From positions 794,614 through 858,613 of the forward strand of contig VYZB01000274.1 of NCBI GenBank assembly GCA_013397455.1: a stretch of 64,000 nt of DNA, written 5' to 3'. Position numbers and translations under genes: made by a program. The notes below the pieces were generated by a model. It made no database searches and was not told where the DNA came from. It was given only the letters and a program-made list of their open reading frames with translations. This DNA is from Crotophaga sulcirostris (taxonomy: Eukaryota; Chordata; Aves; Cuculiformes; Crotophagidae). Shown in pieces: positions 12,229 through 24,137 of the stretch (its first letter is position 1; each line of letters begins with the position of its first letter).

Positions 12229-13968
12229 GTGAGACAGATTCAATAGGAGTTCAAGTGTTTGTGCAGTTTGGAAAAGGGAGACTGGGGACTAGTTCAGTTT
12301 GAGGTGTACAGACCTGTTCTGCATGCGGTGGCAGGTAGGTGGAGAGAGCCAGGACAGGACTCTCAACTTCAGTAAGGAAGGCACAACAACAAACTGCTTA
12401 ATAAGGAAAATGCCTTAATAAGACAGACTGAGAAGAGGAATACAGACAGCAAGTCAATTTCACACGTCTCCAGAAGCTGGCACTCCATGCTCGTGCAGCA
12501 TCAGGAGGAGCCTGGGTGCATTTTCCCATGGCCCACAGCTCTCCAGCAACTCAATTTTTTGTTAAGAAGGTGTGTTCACACAGTCCCTCCCCTAACTCCC
12601 TAGTGACCAGTTGACTTGAAATAGCTTGAAGTAAATAGAAAGAATGATTAATTTTGCACATTTACACTCTCTCTTCAGCCACTCTGTAATAGAGGAAAGA
12701 TGTAGCAAAGCCATCTGTATTTTCAGGATCTATCTACCCTTTTCACCTGATCAGCACAAGTGAGTTGTGAATATGTGCTTACTCAATTTGAATTGTAGGA
12801 GGTCATGCATTAATTAGAACGTTTCTATTTTTCACCTCTTGGAGAGAAAGCAAACAAGTTATGCTGGTAGGTACTTCAGATGCAGGCTATTAATGAAATA
12901 ATAATTCTGTCTTTGTGCCTAATACGTATCAAAATAAGCAACATTAATCTGAACTATTTCACTAGTAGGCGCTTATATTAATTAGCAAAAATATACTCCC
13001 CATCTTTGAAAGAAACAAAGAGATAAACAAAGGAGCTTAAAAATTTACAGATTTTCATTTAGCACCTCCACAATCATCTCCAATAATAAATGAGGTTTCT
13101 AAAAGCATAAAGGCTTCTGTACTGGGTCATCACACAGCTGCACCCAGCACAGTGTGCTGTTTTCAACAATAACCTACAATCAATGTTCAGAAAATTATAT
13201 ACTACTGGTCAGATTCCCAGTTTCCCAACTGAAGTCTTGTCAAGTGGCAATATTTTCCTGAGATACTTCTGGAAGGCAAAGAATAAAGGCTTGGATACTT
13301 TCTAGCATTTAAATTTAAGATAATTATGGATCTTAGTAATATCTCTTAAGATAACTATTGTGCAGAGTAGACTTGCTCTCTTAGGATAAATCTGAAGAGA
13401 TGTTTTTAGCATGTGAATGGGACTTCCTGGTCACTTTAACTACATAAGGGTACTTCTCCCCAGTGAACAGCTCCTTGATTTCTGAGAGGGAAATGGGGGT
13501 GGAAAGTGTTGAGGGGAACTTTATTGTCGGAAAAAAAAAATCAGAGTCAGTGCAAGGAAAACTTAAAGTCTTCCAAAAATTTAGATTTCTAAAGATTCAA
13601 TCAGAAGTAAATAGAATCGAAAGAATAAACCAAATATTTTTAAATCCCATTAATGTTTTCTAATTGAAACACTGACACTTTATTCACATTGTTATTTTCA
13701 TTTAAAATAATTGAAACCCTAAAATTTCAGGTCTGGTATGCTATTTGAATTTTCTCAATCCTACGGGGTTGTTCCTTTTTCCTGCAGCACTTCTGCAGGG
13801 AAGGAAGGGGAAGGGAGAACAATAGATTTGAGAAAATATTTTCTGTTGAGTTGTGGCTTAAACTAGTAGTGTTGACAGCCACATTCTCATCTTCCAGTTG
13901 CACAACTTATAATATAAAAACAAGGGATCTTTTCATCTCTTGATAAAAAGTGTATTCAGTGGTTAAGT
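12229..13968. other. Unique DNA, no gene recognised
   Basis: Directly to the right of the probable LTR there is no primer-binding site or retroviral coding sequence. The segment 12320-12560 is less AT-rich than its surroundings but matches nothing I recognise. An open frame of 66 codons at 13463-13663 has no features. Confidence 0.5.
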
Positions 13969-14396
13969 GTATCACAATATCACAGTATCACAGTATTACA
14001 AGTTTGGAAAGGACCTCTGAGTCCAACCTATAACCCAACATTAACACCAACCCATCATCTAAACCATGGCACTCAGTGCCTCATCCAATCTCCTCTTAAA
14101 CACCCCCAGGGACAACAACTCCACCACCTCCCCGGTCAGCGCATTCCAGTGGCCAATCACTCTTTCAGTGAAGAACTTTTTCCTAATATCAAGCCTCAAC
14201 CTCCCCTGATGAAGCTTGAGTCCATGTCCTCTAGTTCTGTCACAGGTCGCCTGAGAGAAGAGACCAACCCCTACCTGACTACAACCTCCTTTTAGGTAGT
14301 TGTAGAGAGCAATAAGGTCACCCCTGAGCCTCCTCTTCTCCAGACTAAACAGCCCCAGGTCCCTCAGTTGCTCCTTGTAGGGTTTGTGCTCCAAAA
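13969..14396 (-). repeat. CR1 LINE 3' part, second subfamily, antisense
   Basis: The left edge is a run of ATCACAGT-like units (ATCACAATATCACAGTATCA), the reverse complement of a CR1 tail that differs from the ATTCTATG tails elsewhere in the window. It continues into a short 3' UTR and the end of the polymerase ORF. The element is truncated on its 5' side near 14396. Its reading frame is still open, so it is younger or better preserved than the other CR1 copies here. Confidence 0.93.
14059..14394 (-). CDS. CR1 polymerase C-terminal open frame (111 codons, 5'-truncated)
   Basis: This frame encodes the C-terminal end of a CR1 ORF2 protein, downstream of the reverse-transcriptase domain. Visible landmarks are [20 protein letters not shown] near residues 11-30, then [20 protein letters not shown] near residues 55-74, [13 protein letters not shown], and a last segment [13 protein letters not shown] ending at a natural stop. 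No frameshift or stop interrupts it, unlike the same region in the neighbouring CR1 copies. The first methionine is internal to the family protein; the true N-terminus, endonuclease and RT core were never inserted. It has no promoter of its own and is not expected to be expressed as a functional protein. Confidence 0.85.
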   Translation of the reverse strand: MEHKPYKEQLRDLGLFSLEKRRLRGDLIALYNYLKGGCSQVGVGLFSQATCDRTRGHGLKLHQGRLRLDIRKKFFTERVIGHWNALTGEVVELLSLGVFKRRLDEALSAMV

Positions 14397-16029
14397 AGTG
14401 CTTATTTCTAGATATATATTAATTAAAGGCTAATATTTAAATCTAGTTGTTACGCAGTTTGTAAAAATCTTTGAAATATTATGACACTCAAGGCTATCAA
14501 AAGTGTTGCTTTCAATCTAAAACATCTATAGAAGTCTTTCATTTTTTTGAGCACATACATTTTGTATACTGATACTAAATATTAAAAATAAACTACTAAA
14601 TATTCAGAATTAGCGTGAAAACTAATTCAGTTGGTGATGTTTGGGATTTTTTGTTTCCTAAGATCATAGGTTTTTTAATGTGCAACTTTGTTTGTTTGAA
14701 GAAAAATGTTTGGGAAATATTCCCAGAATCTTTTCACAGGCTTTGGGACCCATGTGTTTCCATCACAAAAGACTAGCCAAATACCATTTCTACACTTTAA
14801 AAGTCTTGTAGATGTATTTTTTTGGATTACTTTTTGAGTTTCATAAGCAAGACATGGACTGATAGTGGATTTGTCAGGTAATTCTGGAAAAAAAAATGAG
14901 GTCTAAGATTTTACCTATTGCCAAGCTCTTCTGTGTTCTCATGAATTCAATGGATTTCTCCCTAACTGAAATGTGTACTCATTTTAAAAAGACAACAAAA
15001 GACATTTTTCCAAGTAGAATAAAATACTAGCAGTACGTTGATATATATATATATTTCTCAGTGAGGAAGGAATGTACTTTCAAAAATTCCAAAGTGATTA
15101 AAAACATCTTTTGCAATGACTCAAAGTGTGGTGAATGACAGGGGCTTACGAAAATCTATGCTTTTTGCTTTTGACTAGAAATGGTAGGTGAGCTTCTGTT
15201 GTCATTTTTTTGTGTGTATATATGTTTGATTTAGCATATAACACAGTTCTTCAAAATCATGTGATTCACAGGTACATGAAGAAACAGGATATCTGTCATC
15301 TTGGTTGCTGACCAACTCATCATCTTTTTGTAGGGATTCATTCTTACAAACAGCCATGATTTCCATTTTACCATGAGTTAACTTTGTAAATGAAAGCAGT
15401 TTGTATATAGTATTCCTCTGGAAATGGTTGAGAAAAGAATTTCAAAGCAATAAAACAAATGTCCTAGAAATTATGTTATCATGCCATCATTTATACACTC
15501 AAAATATTGATTATGTTTCATAATGTAAAACTGGGAAGGGAGGTGTTTAGTTCTGCCCCCAACCGGGTTTCGTGTGCTGCAGAGAGGAATATTTTCAAAT
15601 GTTCCATGGTTATGCATGTATCTTTGGCAAGATAATTTTTTTGGAGCGCTCGCCACTAATTCCATCAGAACTTGCAAACTTCTTGTCACAATCTATTTAT
15701 GACTTGTCAATTTTTTTCATTTCATTGCTGTATTAGCTGTTGGGAATCCCAGAATTTCCTCAAAGTCAGAAAAATGCTTTTAGAAGGAAAGCCATTTGGC
15801 TAAACACAGCTTTATAACTGTTGACCTGAGTGTGTATATGTAATATTATAGATGCATAATTTGTTATACTTCTGTTGACTTCCATTTTCATGTGCAAAGT
15901 AAATTTTAAGCTTCATTGACTGCTGTCTTGTCTCAGATTAATAGCTTACAGTTTCCTGAGGACAGTTTAGTCTGTATTTCTTCCATGCTCATATTTCCTC
16001 TAGAGATACAAACATTAAACAAGCCCTAG
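14397..16029. other. AT-rich unique DNA, no gene seen
   Basis: No recognised repeat except a short AT microsatellite. The last bases (about 16040-16064) are pyrimidine-rich and lead into the candidate exon that follows. Confidence 0.5.
15041..15054. repeat. (AT)n microsatellite
   Basis: Seven AT units in a row. Confidence 0.8.
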
Positions 16030-16064
16030 AAAAATATCATATCCCTTTGCCCTTTGTTCCCCAG

Positions 16065-16443
16065 AGGAATTAAAACATTAAGAAAACACTTAGCTCAAAC
16101 TGACAGTCCATCTCAGGCATATGAAAAAAAAAGTGAGAGACTAAAACTGAATGTGCTACATCTCATTGCCCAGTATGGCATGCTTGAGAAAAAACAATTT
16201 CACCATTTCTGGGACATTTTTTTAAATGCCTGCACTTACAAAGCCCAGCCCCATGAATTCATGGGGACTCTGTATGGTTTCTGCAGTGACCCTTCGGTCT
16301 CACAGCCTAGGGCAATGTCTGTGACTATGAGAGAACACGTGATGCTGCAGTATCTTCAGAATCAGATCACAATATTGGACATAAAATTAGATGAACCAAT
16401 CTCATTTCCAGAAGTGACAGTAATAATGGCTTTAGAAAAATAA
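16065..16443 (+). CDS. Candidate terminal exon or decayed gene fragment, unrecognised protein
   Basis: An open frame runs from about 16030 to the TAA at 16441-16443. Its first ATG is well inside, so an independent start is unlikely. A strong splice acceptor (CCCTTTGCCCTTTGTTCCCCAG, ending at 16064) sits at its left edge, with the exon starting on the third base of a codon. The roughly 125 encoded residues are mixed and globular-looking: a lysine-rich start, a probable helical stretch around LKLNVLHLIAQYGMLEKKQF and HHFWDIFLNACTYK, then HEFMGTLYGFCSD and a C-terminus ending VTVIMALEK. No signal peptide or membrane segment is visible. An AATAAA lies 278 bases after the stop (16721-16726). I do not recognise the family. 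It could be an alternative last exon, a retrocopy relic or a chance frame; an open frame this long is unusual in such AT-rich DNA. Confidence 0.4.
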
Positions 16444-16720
16444 GAATATTAACAAATTGCCTAAGATAATTTCCCCCTTTTAAGATTTCTTCCTTTTAAG
16501 GTTTCTGTGAATAGAATTTGACAGAGAAACACAGGAATCAACTGGCAGCTAAAACCCTTACCCTTTCTAGGTGTACAAGTTACCTACTTACTTTTAGGAA
16601 GTACAGCACACACTAAAGAAAGCAACATAAACAGGCCTCAGAAGCTCCTAGTAGAAACATTTCCATTTAGACGTCCGAGTCTAGTAAGTGACTTTTGATC
16701 AGCCAGGTAAGAAAACCTGG

Positions 16721-16726
16721 AATAAA
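16721..16726 (+). terminator. Possible polyadenylation signal for the 16065-16443 exon
   Basis: A canonical AATAAA lies 278 bases downstream of the candidate exon's stop codon. AATAAA is common by chance in AT-rich DNA, so this is supportive only if the exon is real. Confidence 0.25.
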
Positions 16727-19700
16727 ATGAACGTGATGGAATCAGTTATTATAATGTTCAGTCCTTGTGGGCTAAAAATACTTATCTTTGTCTCAGAGGA
16801 TGAGGGTTTAAAATATTTGTTTTGGAATACATCTACTGAAAAGTATTTTTAGTTAGACATTACAGTGAGGTCATTTTTTTCAAGGACATTTTTCCCAGGA
16901 ATCCCTCAGTTAAGAAGGAAGCTTCTCAAAGTTCTCTGTATCAGTACAATTTGCTCCAAACATCATGAAGCACAGGCTGATGGGGTCTTCTAATTCATGT
17001 CTTCTGCGAGACAGAAACTCTTCCTTCTGAAGGCATTTATATATCTGCTTTCAAAGATTAAAAAAAAAATCCCTACCATACTACCCTTAATTTCTTTGCA
17101 AAAGCTGTCTAAGAAACTTTTCATGGTTCTTCTCACAAGACAAGACATGAGAGCAGTAACTCTTTTTCTCTTTCTTGTTTTCATAAGAATGATGGAGGTC
17201 CCTCAAATTGTAATTGCTTTATTTGTTTTGGAAATGACTACAGCCAAATGAAAAATATGCACATGAAGTAAAAAAGAACGGAGGACTTAATTAACCTCAC
17301 TATTGTACCATACTTAAGAATTCTTTAACCTGAAGAGAATCCTGAAAAAAAATCCTGAGAAATTTTTACTCCTGAAGTAGGAACTGGGAAAATACTGCAT
17401 GAAGATGATGCAATTCTTGGACTTCAGTGATGTTTTTAAACAAGTATTTCCAAAGGTAATGTCTTTGAAGTAAACAAACAAGATAACACCGAAATGAAGC
17501 ATATTCTAAAATATACATATCTTCTTTTGCATTTTTTTCTTTATCAACATTTTGGACTGTTGAGGAAAGTACTGATGGAAGGTTCCAAAGCATAACTAAA
17601 AGATGAGAGATACTAAAAGTTTAAATGACTACAGGGATTAAAAGCCCAAAATGTGACCTGCTATCATATGTTCCACTAGCAGAAAGTGGATTAAAGAACT
17701 GAAATGGTATTTTTTTAAAAAATACTGACATCGATATTTGTTGTCAATTAGGAAAGTAAAGTCTAATCTTTCGGAAATGTCAAAGTACGTTTTTCTTTAC
17801 TTTTAAATAATTCATGGTGAAGGAATATGCTGTCTAAGTGTTATTTAAAAAAAAATTCTCTTTAAATTCTTAATTCCTGAGATTCTGCCTTGTGATGACC
17901 AACAAAATCTGGCTTTGAAAGTTTGACACTTCAAATTTTTCAAATTGCTTAAACATGTATCAAAATTCAAATCAGTATCATGTTTTTGTTTTTGATTTTT
18001 GCCATGTTTTCACACCCAAAATCAAAAAAATAGCTGAAAAAATTTACAATTACACATATGTGTGTAAGGAATGAATTTATCAGGCAGTCTAAAGTCTTCA
18101 TTAGCTTCCTAGAGGGCAGCAAATCTCTTTGGATAATGTAGTCCCAATTTGATATTAAAGTGAAAGCTAGTATAAAATATTTTTATGTGTTTATTTGCAC
18201 ATTGAATGACTAAAGCAACAAAAATATCTGGGCTCAATTTTACAGTTTTATTTAGTTTGGGCAGAGAAAAAACAGTACTTGAAAGAATCGATACATATAT
18301 TAAAAGACTATTTGTTTTTAAGGTTTGATTTGTAAGAAAATACAGAAAAAAACCCACATGGGTACAACGTCAGAGAGATAAAATGTCAGAGACTAGGTCT
18401 GAGACCTGGGGTTGGACAAAGCACATAAAAAGTGATGAGTATAACCATAATGGAGGCACAAGCAGGAATTATCATGAACACAAACAGGAGCAATAATAAC
18501 TCCAGCCTATGTATCTGGGCTGTGAAAAAAGAGAGATGGTAAAAAGGAGCAAAGGTAAAGAGAAGTTCGGTGATAGTTTAAGAGTATAACTCTGGGGCTG
18601 TCCCAGCCTCGCCAGCACTGAGACTTCTCATGCATGGGACCTAGGAACCCTGTACACATTGCTATGAGATGGGCTGACACAGGTAAAAATATCTGGGAGG
18701 TTATCAACCTCACCAGCGAACCATTCTAAAATTTGAAGCCACCTTGTTTTCCTGTAGTGCATGGTGTGTAATTGACAGACAATTAATTTCAAAAGAGAAA
18801 AGGTCAAGAAGATAAAGAAAGTAATCTGAAATAACTTATTCTTAACACAATAGTGAAGAAAATTAAGTTAATATAAATATATTTATTAGAAAATATGGAT
18901 TTTCTACAATACTTTTTAAACAAACCTAACAGTTACCTTTTTCTTTTTTTAAAAAAGTCTGAATATGTAGTTTAAACAAGGTTTTACTGTGTATTTTTGT
19001 TTCTCTGTGTTTGATGTTTTTGAGAAGCTTTTATTGTCAAGAAGAACTGTGTGTCCTGATGTCTTAGTCACAAGGTAAGGTAGTTGGCAAGGATTACAGA
19101 ACAGTCCTACAACACTTGATACATGAAGACAGGGCTTGGGAAAGCAGAACCCAGTTTAACACTCTTGTTTCTCTAATATGGCCTTGCAGATTTGTCTGTC
19201 CTTTCTGAAACATTACTTTCCTAAACAGCTGAGAGTTTAAATTTTTGCTACATCACTTTAGTTCCATATGGGTAAACATGAAAAAAGGTAACTATAAAAA
19301 CTAAGCAAAAGAGTGAGAAGTGCTCAGAGACAATAACATAGCATATAACTTAATCCACATCAATGTTAGCAGCACCAAAGTCTCCCAGCAGATGCAAAAA
19401 TACAGATTCTCAGTGGAAAACTTATGGAAAAGACACAATCATCACCATGTGCAGTGATGAAGTAAAGAATATGGATTTTGGAAATTGAAACAACAGTTAT
19501 GCAGTTGAAACAGTGGAAGCACTGTTTAAGTGAATGTATTTTTCATAGGAGTAATAAGGAAATGTATTTATTATACAATAAATGTAGATGACAGTAAATA
19601 CTTGAATCTTTGCCTCCTGTGTATTTGAAAAAATATTATAGCTACTTACTAGAGTAATAGAATTAGTGTCCTTCAAGACACAGTCCATATCTAATTGTAA

Positions 19701-22700
19701 ATTCTGTGTGAAAGAAAAAAAGCCTTGAAATACATAAAAGAATTTACTGCATGAGAAACCCATTTTCTGCTTAATAAATTCACTTTATTACACAGCTAAC
19801 TTCTTCTAAATTCACTTTTAAAGCCTGAGTATCTTTTAACTACAGAATTAAACCCATCTACCTCCCCTTGCTATTTGTATTCCTTCAAAAGTAACATGGG
19901 ATAACTGACTTCATTTGAAGAAAAGAAGCATCTATAACAGAGCTGGAGGGAATGCCAAGAACAACCTGTTCTGCTACTGCTAAGTCTGAAAATAAAGGGT
20001 TGCTGAATAGGGGTCTTTTTTTTCATCGTGTGCCAAAAAACAGTGGTATAATGGATACTTGTGGCACGAGTAAAAGATCATGAGCAGCTCAGCTGTAGTA
20101 ACTGAAGGGATGGATAGTACAGGGTTGAGGCTGCTCTGTTGTTGACCCTTAGGCAAATACATATCCATATCCTCATTCCTACTCCAGCTCCTGTCATTTC
20201 CTTTATCTGCAAATTCTAGCAGCTGCCTCAGACTGTTATTGGAAAGGTAAGTCTTCCCCTCAGATCAAGAGCAATCATAAATATCAAAATCAAGACTATC
20301 AGTCAGTATATCATACACCAGAAGAAACTAAATGTTCCTGGAAAAGAAAATATGACTGGATCCTGAGGTGTTTCTACATTTGAATTTTCCCAGGGCAGTA
20401 GCTTCAATGGAATCAGGCTCCCAGGGATGTGTTTCTTATTTCTGGCCTTCACATTTTTTATATTTATGGTAGAGAATCCTAGCATCCAGTAATTGTTGAT
20501 AACAACAGCATGGATGAGACAAACTTTGTGAGAAACTTAAACACATTTCAATATCCCCAGTGAAGAGCAATGAGAAAAATACTCATAATAAAAAGTGATC
20601 TTCATTCTGATAACTCATTGGACTTTTGCAGCAACGAGATTTGTTTCCTGAGAACATTTTTTCTGGTTTACGAGATTTGCATTAAACGGGGTATAAGAAA
20701 GGAATCTACATTTCCTGCTTAAAGAAAAGGAAATAACTCAGCAGTGTTGTAAAAAGTGATGGTTTCGATTACTGCCTTCAAACATCATTATAAAGAGCTT
20801 CAGAGCCAAGTTCTCTGTCAATCCACGTCGAGGTCTGGTGAGTAAGTTCACACCATGGGGAAATCTTTTTTCTAGTATAGCTCAGAGTTTAAGTGGGATA
20901 TAAGATAATGGGTCAGGAAGCCATTTCCTCAGTCAAAGAGTTGGAGCAGCGCTATGCAAAACTCTGCAGTTGTTCCCTCAACCTTAATTCCAGTCACCGC
21001 TTGACAGTGTCTGTAAGGGTGAAAACACTTACGCTGAAAGACAAAGGTGTTATTCTTTCTCAACCTCACTCTTCTTGGATATTTGAAAATTCCTGTTTCC
21101 ATGTAGGAATGAGCAGCATAGAGGGATCAATTCATGTAACAAAGGGCCTGTCACATGTTGCTCCACTTCTTTTGCAAGAGATTTAAACTTCATGGTCAAA
21201 TTGCAGGAAAAGCAGGACAACTTCAGAGCCAACCTGTAATAGAGAAAGGGGTGTGAGGTGGAAGATTGTTTGGTCATTCAATTTTTGTTTCAGATTGGAA
21301 AAAAAGTGAGAAATAAGTCAATTAGGAACATGGGCAAAGGGAATATGTAACTATTGCATCAGTAGCCAGGAACTGGTAGTGCATAAACAATTGTTTCTGT
21401 CTGACAAATGCTTGCAGTACAGACTGTTTTCAACCATGATGAACCTATCATCTCCTTTAAAATGTTTGGGTTTGTGTCAGAAAGTGCTCTAAATGGTACA
21501 ATCAGAGTTGCTTTTGTTGGAGTAAGAATTATGTTTTCCTCTATTCTTATATCCTTGATGTTCTCAATGTATTATTCTAAATCATATTGAAGAGTGGATT
21601 TTGCTACTGACATGAACACAATTTCATTTGAGACTATATGTGGACAATGGTATTAAACAACTGGACACAATAGGAGGTTGATAACTCTGAAATTCTGTAT
21701 GGTTTCCTGTCCAGGTAATTTGCTCAGCCTGGACTGATCTGCTGCTACAGGACTGTTGTATTATTTTTGTTTGCAGTAAGGAGTTGTTTGGTGATTGTTT
21801 GCTCTTGAGCACAGCAGGCTCAATTATGGATTGAATGGATATCTATGGGTACAGTTTACAAAAGAGACTACATGGTTTCAGAGTGGTAGAAACATGTTAG
21901 AAAATCTCTGTGAGGCTGTTGAGCTCCTTATTGCTGTTTGAGTTGATACAGTACTTGGCGAATTTCTAGAAAATGATTATGAGTCCACATTAAAGATTTC
22001 TGTGTATTTCCGTTATATAAATCCTAGATCAAATCCATTAGCTGATATAAATCAGCGTAGATCGATTACCATATATCTACCATTACTTATACTACCTCAG
22101 AGCGTAGTCTTATATATTTTCAGTATGACTTGGTTATTATTTTTTAAAGTGAATTTGTTGTTTACAATGCCCTAGAGGTTCAAGAGAACCAGGTTTCACT
22201 GAATTTCACTGAATGGGAGCTAAAGTCATAAGAAACCAATGCATTTGGAATATTTTTTTCAGCAATATTACTGCAGAGAGAATTTTACATTAGCTTTCTA
22301 TTCCAAAACTCTAAACCAGTTTGCAACTAATGTTTTATATAAGAAAGCATATGAGAAAACATATGGAATGACTTGTCTTTACTTAAACATCAAGATAGGT
22401 TGTGAATCTGAATCACTATAGCTGTTCTGCACAGTATTATGAATAGACATGCTTCATCCACAAGAGGAAAGTCTCAATTATGTGGGTGTAAAATACCCTA
22501 TTTTCTGGGGTAGAACTTTCCTCTCAGAGGTATTGAGGCGTGATTAACATGGGCCAGTGTTGTACAAAAATTATTTTCTCTTCAAGGATCTATGAAATAA
22601 TCTTAGTAGGAATGGAAATCCTACTAGTGTATTTTAGCTGCACTGAAGTGGCACGGATAGCAGGAATACCAGTATTCCACTGAAGAAAATATGCGATCCT

Positions 22701-24113
22701 CAACACACCTTACTGTGCACACCATAGACTGTATTTCCCTGAAAAGAAAACTCAGAAGAAATTGAATTGTGAAGTCCATGTCAGGGAAACAGCAAAGAAA
22801 ACTGGACATGGTTGTGGTCAGCTTCAGACAGGAAAAACTCTGTGCCTATGGGGTACCCTTTGTTTATTGCTGTGATTGGACATCACAGTGCCAGATTAAA
22901 ACTGTTGATACCCTGAGAAGATCATACGTCAGTCTTCATTCTCTTAACTATAGAGAAGCATACAGAGGTGTCAAGCCAAATTAGGGAATCAATTCCCATA
23001 TTTCTCGTAAGTATGTGAAACTCATACTCAATCCAAAGCTACAGGACATTAAAAACATGAGATGGAAATTTTGCTTACATTTAGGCACACCTACATCAGG
23101 TTAGGCATTCTCTAACATTCTTAATCTCTAAGAGTATTCACATTATGTGTCTTCCCTAATTTCTATTCTATTTTTGGTTTATTTTTTTCCTCTTAATTTC
23201 TTCATAGTGATGTTCGAAAAACACATGGGTATATCCTTAACTCCAGATCTTTTCATTTGACAATTAGGGACTTGCAAAAAGGTATTAAAATACACTGCCT
23301 GTGACACGAGGCTTTTAGAGCTTGTCCTTTTATTCAGCCAATAAATCCCAAGGAGAACAGCAGTAGGAAAAGTTGGGCTGAAGTGATGTTGATATACAAG
23401 TCTTCGGCACATTTCTCTCCCAACAGTGTGTATGACAGACTTATTCCACAGATGATGTGTGACTGTTGGAATCTCATCCTTGTTTCCTTAGCTGAAACCA
23501 CAGGAACTCTCTTTTAATGTATTTATGTACTTTAGGTGATGAGGTTGTCTCTGTTTAGCCCACAATGTGTCAGCCAAGATGGCAACTGTCACAAAGAGAC
23601 AAGTGAAGACACTCCTTAGATGCTCCTCTCAGGAGGACCTCGTACTTTTTTGTGACTCCTCTGCCATTACCAGCTATACATCTATAAGCAGGCATGGGAA
23701 ATCATATCACAGAACAAGCTGCATACCTGCATGGATCACAGAATGACCAGCTCCTGTCGAGACGTAGTTCCTTCTTCTTCAGACTCCCAGTCTCTGCAGA
23801 GTTCCTATCCTACCTATTACCAATGAAATTCACTGACTGAGCTCATGTTCAATTATTTTACTCTCTTGTCATTAGCCACATGAGACCTACTTCTCATTTT
23901 TCTTTGGCATACCTTCCCCTTCGTCTCCAAAATGAAAAAAATGGATCAGAAATGAAAGCTGGCACTTTGTGACTGTCAGTAGTCATGAGTGTTCAGCATC
24001 TGACAGCACTGGATAGAGGCACATGATGCGAGAAACTTGTTCCCACTAGGGAAGATTTCCTTCCTTTTACTGTTTCTCAAGAAAGAATATTCTTTTATGG
24101 AACCCTTTCACCT
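16727..24113. other. AT-rich unique DNA, no gene recognised
   Basis: About 7.4 kb with many short open frames on both strands (all under 100 codons), none with recognised domains or a convincing splice context. No CR1 or LTR signature is seen. A perfect ACACATATGTGT palindrome near 18050 is too short to interpret. Confidence 0.45.
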
Positions 24114-24137
24114 CTTTTTTTCTTTTTTTTTTTTTTT
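24114..24137. repeat. Poly-T tract interrupted by one C
   Basis: A T run broken by a single C. It could be a homopolymer or the tail of an old antisense retrocopy, but no gene copy is visible beside it. Confidence 0.8.

Noticed and set aside
24114..24137. Poly-T as the tail of an antisense processed pseudogene
   Set aside because: No open or recognisable gene copy adjoins it; a simple homopolymer explains it.
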